Both the position numbers and the translations under genes were made by a program. Below are positions 53,559-61,510 of a stretch of DNA of 64,000 nucleotides, piece after piece. Source of the stretch: Roseofilum reptotaenium CS-1145 (GTDB lineage Bacteria; Cyanobacteriota; Cyanobacteriia; Cyanobacteriales; Desertifilaceae); NCBI RefSeq assembly GCF_028330985.1, contig NZ_JAQMUE010000100.1, forward strand, positions 1 to 64,000, written 5' to 3'. The notes beneath the pieces are model-generated. The model searched no databases, had not been told where the DNA came from, and saw only the letters and a list, made by a program, of their open reading frames with translations. Positions within the stretch are counted from its first letter, which is position 1. Each line of letters begins with the position of its first letter.

Positions 53559-56537
53559 TTACTGGCCAACCGCGTAAAAGGCGGCCCAGTGATAGGGAGA
53601 TTGATAGAGGCGATAATCGGGTTTGAAGCCTAGGGAAACTCGTTGTTGTATGGAGGGTTTATGGGCTTGGGAAATTAAGGGACAAGTGCTAATCCAGTTT
53701 ACCAAATCGTCGCTGGTGCCCGAGCGCATCCAGTCTTGGGTGTGTTTGAGGGCGAGGGCGACGGGGGGTTGGGGTTCGACGAAGAGGGTTTCGTAGAAGC
53801 GAATCATAAAAATGGCGGTGGAGAGGTCATTGACTGCCCAGAGTGTGCCCAGGACGTTCCGCGCACCGGCAAAGAAAAATCCGGCGAGGATGCTGATATA
53901 TTCGTCGCTGGTGGCGGTGTCGGTGATGCCGGTTTCGCAGGCGGACAGGGTAACCAGCCGACATTGGGGTAAGCGGAGATTAAAGATTTCGGGGACGGTG
54001 AGGCATTCGGCGGCGTTGAAGTTGCCCCGTCGGGAAGGAATGACGGTGACATCGGCTTCGGGGGTGGGGGTTTCGGGGAGTTGGGCGTTGGCGAGGATGA
54101 GTCCGGAACTGCGGGGGTTGCTGAAGTTGAAGTAGCCGTGACAGGAGAAATGGGCAAACTGGAGGGTTTTGAATTGGGGGGTGGCTTCGGTGAAGGCGGT
54201 TTTATGGGCGGCTTCGCCAGGGAGGACGGTGGCAGGGTTGAAGGCAGTTTGAATAGCTTCGACTTCGATATTGGCGAACGTGAGGTCGCGGGTGGGGTTT
54301 TGGATGGCAAAGAGGGATTTATTGCTCGGTTGTGGGGTAGGTTCGGAGAGGGAGAGTTGCAGGATCTGGCTGCTGGGGATGTAGCGGATGCCTTGGGAAA
54401 ACCGATCGCCCAGATACTCCCCATCTCCGCCAACGACGGGCAAAGCGTGAAGGGGGAAGAGATGGAGGTAGCGGTAGGGGACGAGGATCAGTTCCTGGCA
54501 GTGGGGCGGGATGTGGGAGAGGAGGTCATTGAGTTGCAGGAGGTTGGCTAACCGGTGGAGGTAGGTGGGTAGGGTTTGTCGCCAGTGGTTATCGCGGTGG
54601 AGATAATGGTTTAAATATTCGTCTTTTAATTGTTCTAAGGCATCGACGGCGCTACTGTCGGTGGAGAAGAGAGCCGGTTGTTCGGCTTCGGGGGTGACGA
54701 TGAAGGCGGTTTGGGCAGGGACTAGGGCCTGAATTTCTCGGTAGCGGATGGGTTGGACAGCTTGCCCAAAGCGGAATTTGGGGTCGTGGAGGGCAATTTC
54801 GGTGGAGATGAAGTCGTCGAGCTGTTGCCGTAGCTCGTTGAGGGAGGGGGACGGGGGAGCGCTAGAGGAGACGGAGACCTGGAGGCTGCGGGTGTCGTCG
54901 GCGCTGGAAACAGGGGAACTGCTGCCGTTGGCCTGCTGCTGGCGCTGCCACCACTCTTGATAGAGCTGGGTGTAGCGCTCCCAGACTTCGCCGGGGATGG
55001 CTTCGGGCTGGAGGCGGATAGCGGCGATCAGGTCTACGAGGTTTCTGGCTTTGCTGCGCTCGGCGTATTCTAGGGCGGCGCTGGGATTATCCTGTTCTAG
55101 GCAGACTTCGATGATGTTGCGGTAGAGTTTCTGCCATTCTTCCGCCAGTATCTGTTTGTCGGCCTCGCCGCCGATGATGATGGTGCTGCGGATGCTCTCT
55201 ACGGTGTCAATGGCAGCCGCGAAGGTGTTATAGGCCAGTTGTGCTTGGGAAGTTTTGCGATAGGTCAGGCCGAGGTTAAACTGAGTTCCGGCATGGCCTT
55301 GGGGGAAGGCGCTGCGCGTGCGAACCTCTAAACTCTGTTGATAACAGTGGATCGCCCGCTCCAGATTCTCCGCCCGCTCTCCCCGCAGGCGATCACTGTA
55401 AGCATTTGCCAAGTTATTTTGGGTCATGGCCCATTTTTCAGCATCGGCGCTGCGGGTTCTCACTTGCAGTGCCGCTTCATAGCAGGCGATCGCCCGCTCC
55501 AGGTTCTCGGCCCGCTCTCCCCACAGGCGATAGTTGTAAGCAGTTCCCAAGTTATTTTGCGTCATCGCCCAATCTTCAGCATAGGCGCTGCGGGTTCTCA
55601 CTTGCAGTGCCGCTTCATAGCAGGCGATCGCCCGCTCCAGGTTCTCCGCTCGCTCTCCCCGCAGGCGATTTCTGTAGGCTTCTCCCAAGTTATTTTGCGT
55701 CAGTGCCCATTTTTCAGCATAGGCGCTGCGGGTTCTGACTTCTAAAGCCGCTTGATAACACTTGATCGCCCTCTCCAGGTTCTCCGCCTTCTCTCCCCGC
55801 AGGCGATCAGAGTAAGCAGTTCCCAAATTATTTTGTGTCGTGGCCCATTTTTCGGCATAGGCGCTGCGGGTATACACTTGCAGTGCCGCTTCATAGCAGG
55901 CGATCGCCTTCTCCAGGTTCTCGGCCCGCTCTCCCCGCAGGCGATTTCTGTAAGCAACTGCCAAGTTATTTTGCGTCATCGCCCAATCTTCAGCATAGGC
56001 GCTGCGGGTTCTCACTTGCAGAGCTGCTTCATAGCAGGCGATCGCCCGCTCCAGATTCTCGGCCCGCTCTCCCTGCAGGCGATCGTCGTATTTGATTTCT
56101 AAACTATTTTGGGCGATCGCCCAATTCTCTAGAGACTGTTCCCGCGTAAACACCTCTAAGTTAATCTCCAAACAAGCCATGGCAATTTCGATATTGTTGG
56201 CTCTGCTGCCATAGCGAAAGCTAGAAAGTATCAGATTAAAGTTATAGAGAACGTTGGCAATATCTTCCCTGTCTGAGGAAGTTGCTGTTTCTAGGGTTTT
56301 TGTTGCCCAAGCTTGTAAGATCTGGGCAAAGTTTAAGTCTAATTTCTCTAGGTTCTGTTGCAAGAGCGGATGAACCACTGCCGCATCTCCGTTGCTCTCT
56401 TCTGTCGCTTGCAACACTTGCATTAAGAACTGGAAATACTCCTGTGCTGTGGCATTCCCTTGAGGTTCACCCTCTCCAGAGGCTTGACCTTGGAAAAATG
56501 CCGCCACCCGTTGCATCAGATTTCGCAGAGACTTCAT
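53559..56537 (-). CDS. TPR-CHAT protein (caspase-like peptidase)
   Basis: 992 residues from MKSLRNLMQRVAAFF. After a helical N-terminus come TPR-like repeats of 46 residues (about 130-450, consensus A-x-W-A-M-T-Q-N-N-L-x-x-A-Y), then a helical linker. The CHAT domain is at about 620-992, with the catalytic pair FAHFSCHGYF (His) and LVTLSACETGITD (Cys) and the ending SPYHWAAFYAVG. CHAT proteases are related to separases and caspases; TPR-CHAT proteins act as sensors and proteases in bacterial conflict and cell-death systems. Two unknown genes follow, the second with membrane helices, so a protease-plus-membrane-effector module is plausible. Confidence 0.9.
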   Translation of the reverse strand: MKSLRNLMQRVAAFFQGQASGEGEPQGNATAQEYFQFLMQVLQATEESNGDAAVVHPLLQQNLEKLDLNFAQILQAWATKTLETATSSDREDIANVLYNFNLILSSFRYGSRANNIEIAMACLEINLEVFTREQSLENWAIAQNSLEIKYDDRLQGERAENLERAIACYEAALQVRTRSAYAEDWAMTQNNLAVAYRNRLRGERAENLEKAIACYEAALQVYTRSAYAEKWATTQNNLGTAYSDRLRGEKAENLERAIKCYQAALEVRTRSAYAEKWALTQNNLGEAYRNRLRGERAENLERAIACYEAALQVRTRSAYAEDWAMTQNNLGTAYNYRLWGERAENLERAIACYEAALQVRTRSADAEKWAMTQNNLANAYSDRLRGERAENLERAIHCYQQSLEVRTRSAFPQGHAGTQFNLGLTYRKTSQAQLAYNTFAAAIDTVESIRSTIIIGGEADKQILAEEWQKLYRNIIEVCLEQDNPSAALEYAERSKARNLVDLIAAIRLQPEAIPGEVWERYTQLYQEWWQRQQQANGSSSPVSSADDTRSLQVSVSSSAPPSPSLNELRQQLDDFISTEIALHDPKFRFGQAVQPIRYREIQALVPAQTAFIVTPEAEQPALFSTDSSAVDALEQLKDEYLNHYLHRDNHWRQTLPTYLHRLANLLQLNDLLSHIPPHCQELILVPYRYLHLFPLHALPVVGGDGEYLGDRFSQGIRYIPSSQILQLSLSEPTPQPSNKSLFAIQNPTRDLTFANIEVEAIQTAFNPATVLPGEAAHKTAFTEATPQFKTLQFAHFSCHGYFNFSNPRSSGLILANAQLPETPTPEADVTVIPSRRGNFNAAECLTVPEIFNLRLPQCRLVTLSACETGITDTATSDEYISILAGFFFAGARNVLGTLWAVNDLSTAIFMIRFYETLFVEPQPPVALALKHTQDWMRSGTSDDLVNWISTCPLISQAHKPSIQQRVSLGFKPDYRLYQSPYHWAAFYAVGQ
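55380..56100 (-). repeat. Near-identical 126-138-bp tandem repeats within the TPR-CHAT gene
   Basis: At least five consecutive copies of one segment, each holding the words CTGCGGGT, CGCTCCAGGTTCTC and TTATTTTG(C/G)GTCA on the plus strand, are nearly identical at DNA level, not only in protein. This implies recent tandem duplication or gene conversion. Copy number probably varies between strains. Confidence 0.75.
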
Positions 56538-56590
56538 CGTTGAAACCTTTTCCTCCCATCCAGTGTAGCGCAACCTCCCTGCCAGGAGCC

Positions 56591-56813
56591 GAGAAACCCG
56601 GTTTCTTGTGTATCTTTTCGTTGGTGTCCGCCAATTGGGAAGAAACCCGGTTTCTTTCGGAGAGCGATCGCAAGGAGAGTAAGATTGGAGGCGATCGTGT
56701 TGGTTTGAGAAACCGGGTTTCTTGGGTATCTTTTCGTTGGTGTCGGCAAGTTGGGAAGAAACCCGGTTTCTTTTCGGGAGGCGATCGCAAGAGAGTAAGA
56801 TGGGAGGCGATCG
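56591..56813. repeat. Two copies of a 116-bp unit carrying GAAACCCGGTTTC palindromes
   Basis: Copy one begins at 56591 and copy two at 56707, differing by a few substitutions. Each contains two palindromes (GAAACCCGGTTTC or GAAACCGGGTTTC), the word TATCTTTTCGTTGGTGTC, and one or two GCGATCGC-like sites. They fill the space between the divergent CHAT gene and the toxin gene. The promoters of both must lie in or beside these repeats. A weaker relative, GGAACCCGATTTCT, occurs near 39044. Confidence 0.8.
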
Positions 56814-56842
56814 CCCATTGATGAGAACCTCGTAAACTAATT

Positions 56843-57202
56843 ATGGTTTGGGAAGTTGAATATACCAATGAATTTGCCCAATGGTGGCAAGGTCTACTCC
56901 CAGAACAGCAAGATGATATTGCCAGTATTGTTACACTACTAGAAGAAAGAGGCACGCAATTACCTTTCCCTTATTCCTCCAATGTCAAAGGCTCCAAACA
57001 CGCTCATATGAGAGAATTACGAGTGCAAAGCAGTGGTCGCCCAATACGCATCTTTTATGCTTTCGATCCCAGACGCAGTGCGATTCTGTTAATTGGAGGG
57101 GATAAAACTGGCAGCGATCGCTTTTATGAAATTTATATCCCAATTGCGGATCGCTTGTATGATGAGTACATTTTAGAACTGGAACAAGAGGGTTTACTAT
57201 GA
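56843..57202 (+). CDS. HigB/Gp49-like RelE-superfamily toxin
   Basis: 119 residues: VEYTNEFAQWWQGLLPEQQDDIASIVTLLEERG, then MRELRVQSSGRPIRIFYAFDPRRSAILLIGGDKTG (split between residues 55-95), typical of phage-derived Gp49/HigB mRNA interferases with the core Arg of LRV and RIFY. These cut mRNA at the ribosome. The gene precedes its antitoxin, the HigBA order, and overlaps it by 4 bases (ATGA). Confidence 0.85.
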   Translation: MVWEVEYTNEFAQWWQGLLPEQQDDIASIVTLLEERGTQLPFPYSSNVKGSKHAHMRELRVQSSGRPIRIFYAFDPRRSAILLIGGDKTGSDRFYEIYIPIADRLYDEYILELEQEGLL

Positions 57203-57438
57203 CCGGTCACCAGAAATTTTCTCAGCTCACTGCAAATTTCTCCGAGAGCAGGAAAGCTAAAATTGCTGCCAAAACTGAGCAGATTAAAAAAGAAATGGCA
57301 TTCACTCAAATCACTCCTTCTGGGGAAATTGCCCTACCTCTAGAAATTATCGACTGGTTGCAACTCAAACCAGGTGACTCCATCCATTTTGCCATTTCTC
57401 CTGATGGTAAAGTTTACTTAGAACCTGCCAAAATTTAG
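57199..57438 (+). CDS. Antitoxin: HigA-like N-terminus joined to AbrB/MazE-type domain
   Basis: 79 residues. Residues 1-33 (HQKFSQLTANFSESRKAKIAA) look like the start of HigA antitoxins that accompany Gp49 toxins. Where those have a Cro/XRE helix-turn-helix, this protein has a swapped-hairpin AbrB domain: ITPSGEIALPLEIIDWLQL, then KPGDSIHFAISPDGKVYLEP. So the toxin-binding helix type appears combined with a different DNA-binding fold. The overlap with the toxin supports pairing. Function as antitoxin and autorepressor is inference. Confidence 0.75.
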   Translation: MTGHQKFSQLTANFSESRKAKIAAKTEQIKKEMAFTQITPSGEIALPLEIIDWLQLKPGDSIHFAISPDGKVYLEPAKI

Positions 57439-57482
57439 GATCGTGTTTACGAAACTGATCTGCGAATCGGCGATCGCACCTC

Positions 57483-57806
57483 TTAATTCACCGGAGTTGT
57501 TTGGTCTTTATGCAAAAGAAAATCAAGGTATTCTTCTAGTTGTTTTTGTCGGTGTTCTGACAAGTTGCGAAATTTACTTAAAATTGCTTCTTCTCTTAAA
57601 TAGTCACTCAAGAGCATAATCTGTGATGCTTTCACTTCAATAGTTATTTCGGGAACATCAAACCCTTCTAAACTATACCCATCTTCTTGGGACTCTGGCA
57701 TGGGATAATGTTCAACAATAGTGGCAGTATCGCCTTGTTTTAGGTGATATTGGGGCAAGTCTTCAGTGAGAGCAACTTGGGAAAAGAAAGGATGTTGAGT
57801 TTTAAT
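57483..57806 (-). CDS. DUF4926-DUF2281-like small protein; unusual start
   Basis: The DUF4926 part (ALTEDLPQYHLKQGDTATI, then DGYSLEGFDVPEITIEV) is followed by a DUF2281-like antitoxin tail (ILSKFRNLSEHRQKQLEEYL). A TTG at 57758 would cut off the conserved VALTEDL. The frame is open upstream to ATT at 57806-57804, which has AAAAAGGAG 7 bases before it. ATT initiation, or an ATG mutated to ATT, is therefore likely. DUF4926 proteins are common orphan partners in cyanobacterial toxin-antitoxin islands; function unknown. Confidence 0.55.
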   Translation of the reverse strand: MKTQHPFFSQVALTEDLPQYHLKQGDTATIVEHYPMPESQEDGYSLEGFDVPEITIEVKASQIMLLSDYLREEAILSKFRNLSEHRQKQLEEYLDFLLHKDQTTPVN

Positions 57807-57840
57807 TGATTTTCTCCTTTTTCCTAATCAGATATTTCAG

Positions 57841-58104
57841 CTAACCAAAGAACCGTTCATAATTATCATGGTTGCCGATCCAAAACCAGGTTACTGTGTC
57901 TTGGTCTTTGAATCCCAAGGCTCGATAATTGCGCGTTACTCGCACTGACCAAATCTCCTCTTCTGGGTTAATACACTTAAAATGAAGAGAGAGATGAAAG
58001 GGATTTTCTGACCATAATCGATAGGCCTTGCGGGCACGTTCGCGAACCTCCTGATTAAGCTGACGATACTGCTGCCAGAATGACGGCAGCACTTCAGATT
58101 TCAT
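57841..58104 (-). CDS. RelE/ParE-like toxin
   Basis: 87 residues: SFWQQYRQLNQEVRERARKAYRLW, then HFKCINPEEEIWSVRVTRNYRALGF and a C-terminus ending GNHDNYERFF, the pattern of small RelE-fold ribosome-dependent mRNases of cyanobacteria (Arg of RVTRNYRA and His of GNHDNYE). It overlaps the upstream antitoxin-like gene by 4 bases. Confidence 0.8.
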   Translation of the reverse strand: MKSEVLPSFWQQYRQLNQEVRERARKAYRLWSENPFHLSLHFKCINPEEEIWSVRVTRNYRALGFKDQDTVTWFWIGNHDNYERFFG

Positions 58105-58328
58105 AGCTCGTCATAATCCATTTTTGTTGCATTTCCCGCAGCACGTTCTTGTTTCGCTTTTCGTGCGGCTGCAACTAAGGCTGATTGAGTGCGACGAAAG
58201 GACTCATCCCACCGTTGTTCATTCTGTAAATCGGCAATATACTCGCGCACATGAGCGACGATTTGCTGTTGGATTTCATCGGGTAAAGGTTCTACCATCT
58301 CTAGCAAATCTTTGATGGCTAATGACAT
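58101..58328 (-). CDS. Antitoxin-like partner of RelE toxin
   Basis: 75 residues, helical and acidic at the start: LAIKDLLEMVEPLPDEIQQQ, then WDESFRRTQSALVAAARKA. It ends GNATKMDYDEL. Such short proteins precede RelE-type toxins in many cyanobacteria and carry no separate DNA-binding domain. Gene order antitoxin-toxin, with ATGA overlap. Confidence 0.72.
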   Translation of the reverse strand: MSLAIKDLLEMVEPLPDEIQQQIVAHVREYIADLQNEQRWDESFRRTQSALVAAARKAKQERAAGNATKMDYDEL

Positions 58329-58439
58329 GATATGCTCCTATTAGGGTTTAGTTTGATGATTTAGAAGGTTGCTTATCTGGATTTTGGCGATCGCCATTTC
58401 TAGGGTGAGGATAATCAGAGCATTTTCAGGAAAATGGAG

Positions 58440-60281
58440 TTAACGAGGTTGCTTCTGGCGCTCTTCAATGTCCTCTAATGTCCCTGTGGGAATGGCGGCA
58501 ATCAGTTGACGGGTGTATTCTTGGGTGGGATGGTTGTAAATCTGCTCAGAGGGGCCAATTTCTTCTACTTTACCGCGATTCATGACCATGATGCGATCGC
58601 TCATAAACTTGACGACGCTCAAATCATGGGAAATGAAAATATAGGTCAGCTTAAACTCGTCTTGCAGCTCTTTCAATAGGTTCAACACTTGAGCTTGCAC
58701 GGACACATCCAACGCAGACACGGACTCATCACAAATAATAAACTTAGGATTCAGAGCCAGAGCGCGGGCAATACAGACCCGTTGGCGCTGTCCTCCAGAA
58801 AACTCGTGGGGATAGCGACCCATCCAACTCGGATCGAGACCGACTCTTTCTAAAAGATAGCGCACGCGATCGCGTCGTTTAGACCCAGATTCTAACTCCT
58901 GATGAATGACCAACGGTTCCATCACCGCATCCCCGATGGACATTCTCGGATCTAAAGAACTATAGGGGTCTTGAAACACAATCTGCATCTGGCGGCGAAA
59001 GTAGCGCAAAGCCTTGACACTTAAGGATTGTAGTTGTTCGCCTTCAAAGGCCATCATCCCACCCATAGAAGGAACTAATTGCAGGAGCGTTCGCGCTAGG
59101 GTGGTTTTACCACAGCCTGATTCTCCCACTAATCCTAATGTTTCCCCTGGATAGACTTCAAAGGATACTCCATTCACAGCCATGGTGTAGCGCTGGGTTT
59201 GTCCCCAGATGCCTTTACTGGGAAAACCTACTTTCAGGTCTTTCACCACCATCAGCGGAGATTGTTCATAGAGCTTTTCTAGACGCTGCTCCACTTCCTG
59301 GGGATCGACTTCAGCGATTTTGGTCAGAGGAACAGCAGGCTCTTGCTCCAAAAAATCGGCCACTGTAGGCAAATATTTTAAGTGTAAATCGGGTTGGGGA
59401 CGACAGGCTAACAGACCTTGGGTGTAGGGATGTTGGGGACGGGAAAAGATATCGAGAACGGAGCCAGATTCAACGATTTTACCTTGATACATGACCACAA
59501 CGCTATCGGCAATTTCAGCAATCACGCCCAAGTCATGAGTAATAAAAATCAGGGACATGCCCCTGGCTTTTTGCAAATCGCGCAACAGATTGAGGATGGT
59601 CGCTTGCACGGTCACATCTAAGGCTGTGGTGGGTTCATCGGCAATCAGGAGGGTAGGATTGCAAGAAATGGCCATGGCAATCATGACCCGTTGAAGTTGG
59701 CCGCCAGAGAGTTCATGGGGATAGCGATCGAGGATGGCTTGTTTTTGACGATTGATCGAAGATTGCTGTTGGCGATCGCTCGTTACTTCCGGAAATTCCT
59801 GTGAGATCTGTTGTTGTAAAATTTCATCCTTGGGCAGTAATTGTACCTCTTGCAAGAGGGCGATCGCCTGTCGTCTGGCTTCTGACGGGGAAATCGATTG
59901 ATGAAATCGTAGCGCTTCAACCAATTGAAAGCCAATGGTATACACCGGATTTAAGGAACTCATCGGTTCCTGAAAAATCATCGAGATTTGACTCCCCCGA
60001 TACTGTTGCATCTGTTGCGGGGAAACTTGACGCAAATTAACCCGATCGCCTTCAGGGGGATGAAACCAAATTTCTCCACTGGCTATATTTCCTGGAGGTT
60101 GAGGAACCAGATCCATAATGGCCAGGGAAGTCACCGATTTTCCTGAGCCAGATTCTCCCACAATGCCTAGGGTTTGTCCTCGTTTCACCGAGAAAGTGAT
60201 CCGATCAACCGCTTGAATCACTTTCTCATCCGTTTGGAATTGAACAGTGAGGTTACAAACATCTAATACCGAGTCATTCAT
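58440..60281 (-). CDS. Oligopeptide ABC transporter, fused double ATPase (DppD-DppF type)
   Basis: 613 residues with two nucleotide-binding domains. First half: GESGSGKS (Walker A), [15 protein letters not shown] (signature), [12 protein letters not shown] (Walker B) and an oligopeptide-type C-terminal segment ([13 protein letters not shown] variant). Second half: [23 protein letters not shown] and [12 protein letters not shown]. This is the normal cyanobacterial fused form. It is probably used with DppB-like permeases such as 25719-26747; the rest of the transporter is not here. A decayed copy of its 3' end lies at 51539-51628. Confidence 0.92.
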   Translation of the reverse strand: MNDSVLDVCNLTVQFQTDEKVIQAVDRITFSVKRGQTLGIVGESGSGKSVTSLAIMDLVPQPPGNIASGEIWFHPPEGDRVNLRQVSPQQMQQYRGSQISMIFQEPMSSLNPVYTIGFQLVEALRFHQSISPSEARRQAIALLQEVQLLPKDEILQQQISQEFPEVTSDRQQQSSINRQKQAILDRYPHELSGGQLQRVMIAMAISCNPTLLIADEPTTALDVTVQATILNLLRDLQKARGMSLIFITHDLGVIAEIADSVVVMYQGKIVESGSVLDIFSRPQHPYTQGLLACRPQPDLHLKYLPTVADFLEQEPAVPLTKIAEVDPQEVEQRLEKLYEQSPLMVVKDLKVGFPSKGIWGQTQRYTMAVNGVSFEVYPGETLGLVGESGCGKTTLARTLLQLVPSMGGMMAFEGEQLQSLSVKALRYFRRQMQIVFQDPYSSLDPRMSIGDAVMEPLVIHQELESGSKRRDRVRYLLERVGLDPSWMGRYPHEFSGGQRQRVCIARALALNPKFIICDESVSALDVSVQAQVLNLLKELQDEFKLTYIFISHDLSVVKFMSDRIMVMNRGKVEEIGPSEQIYNHPTQEYTRQLIAAIPTGTLEDIEERQKQPR

Positions 60282-60369
60282 GGAGATGGCGCTAAGAGGT
60301 AAGGGTGATTTTCCAGTAAAACCGTAAATTTACTGGCAAATACGGGCATTTTACCAAAATCCACAGAGA

Positions 60370-61368
60370 TTAGCTGGGATGTATGGCCCGTTGATTGGCT
60401 TCGATCGCCTCTGCATAGCGACCTAATTTTTGCAGAGCGACCCCTTTGTTAATCCAAGCATCCTGAAAATCTGGTTGCAGATCGGTGACTTGGTTCCAAC
60501 TCTCTAGAGCATCTTCCCATCGATTTAAGGCGGCTAAGACAATACCTCGATGAAACCAGGCTTGTACATCATCAGCTTGCAGTGCCAGGGTTTGGTCAAA
60601 ACAAGTGAGCGCCTCTTCAAACCGATTGAGTTTGACCCCTAGAACGATGCCTTTATTATGCCAAGTTTCGAGATCTTTTGGATTGAGTTCTATTGCTCTG
60701 TCCCAATTGGCGATCGCTTGTTCATAGTCTTCGAGATCAAAGAATACATTACCGCGATTGGCCCAAGCTAGATCGGCATTCGGGTTTAATTCTAGGGCAT
60801 GGTCATAGGCTAAAATTGCCTCTTGATGTTGACCCAGGTTCATCAATGCATTTCCGCGATTAATGGCAGCGCGATAATGATTAGGGTCAAGTTCCAAAGT
60901 GCGATCGAAAGCTTCTAAGGCTTTTTGATCCTCTTCATCGAGTAATTGTTTACCGCGATCGAACCAAACTTGAGGATTATCCTCATCTAAAGAAATGGGT
61001 GGGTGTAACTGTTCGCCAATCTCTTTCGCCACTTCTCCCAATTGACCACAACCGACTTCCCCTAACCGGATCAGGCGCTGTGCCAATTTTTCATTGGGTT
61101 CTGAATTTTGGGTGACCTTCTGGCCAAAGCGTTTTAACCAGGCTATCCATTGATCTTCTGAATATTCCTGTTGTAGGTTTTCCCAGTCTTTGAGCACCTG
61201 GGTTTTTCCCCGATCCACTCCCTCTAGAAAGGACATAAACCGCATTTCATAGTCGGTATCTGTTGGCCAAGTCGTCGCAGTATCCGCTGAGGAGCTAGGG
61301 GAGGAAGAGAATAGATCCTTGAACCATTGCCAAAATTGCTCCAACCAGCGCCGAAGTTTTCTGAACAT
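60370..61368 (-). CDS. TPR protein, unknown role
   Basis: 332 residues. After an aromatic, basic N-terminus (LRRWLEQFWQWFKDLF) and about 110 residues of helical sequence come six tetratricopeptide repeats (NPQVWFDRGKQLLDEEDQKALEAF, and then NPNADLAWANRGNVFFDLEDY and similar) running to the end. TPRs bind other proteins; no partner can be inferred. Confidence 0.85.
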   Translation of the reverse strand: MFRKLRRWLEQFWQWFKDLFSSSPSSSADTATTWPTDTDYEMRFMSFLEGVDRGKTQVLKDWENLQQEYSEDQWIAWLKRFGQKVTQNSEPNEKLAQRLIRLGEVGCGQLGEVAKEIGEQLHPPISLDEDNPQVWFDRGKQLLDEEDQKALEAFDRTLELDPNHYRAAINRGNALMNLGQHQEAILAYDHALELNPNADLAWANRGNVFFDLEDYEQAIANWDRAIELNPKDLETWHNKGIVLGVKLNRFEEALTCFDQTLALQADDVQAWFHRGIVLAALNRWEDALESWNQVTDLQPDFQDAWINKGVALQKLGRYAEAIEANQRAIHPS

Positions 61369-61428
61369 ATCCCCATACTCTCATCTTGTTGCTTTTGTCA
61401 TGAATAATTATTCATTCTTCATTGTTAA

Positions 61429-61501
61429 TTATTCATCAAAAAATGAATCTTCTAATCTAACCATATCCCACCTCAGAATTTGTTTAACTAGATTGGTATC
61501 C
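61429..61501 (-). pseudogene. Relic fragment of a nuclease-family paralogue
   Basis: Bases 61462-61501 repeat 61775-61814 inside the next gene at 39 of 40 positions. The fragment reads DTNLVKQILRWDMVRLEDSFFDE-stop, so the start matches the intact gene and the end diverges. It lies 10 bases past that gene's stop codon. The simplest reading is the leftover 3' end of a second tandem copy. Confidence 0.55.
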
Positions 61502-61510
61502 CAAGGGTTG

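Noticed and set aside
53736-54551. Long open frames on the plus strand opposite the CHAT gene
   Set aside because: They are Gly/Glu- or Pro/Ser-rich shadows of a GC-rich coding region; the minus-strand frame has clear CHAT motifs.
55380-56100. Regularly spaced repeats as a CRISPR array
   Set aside because: Repeat unit is 126-138 bp, in frame with a TPR protein, with no spacer variation of CRISPR type. No CRISPR array or cas gene was seen in the window.
55338-56102. Plus-strand repetitive frames with repeated SPQAI... segments
   Set aside because: Antisense of the TPR repeats; the repetition is inherited from the real gene.
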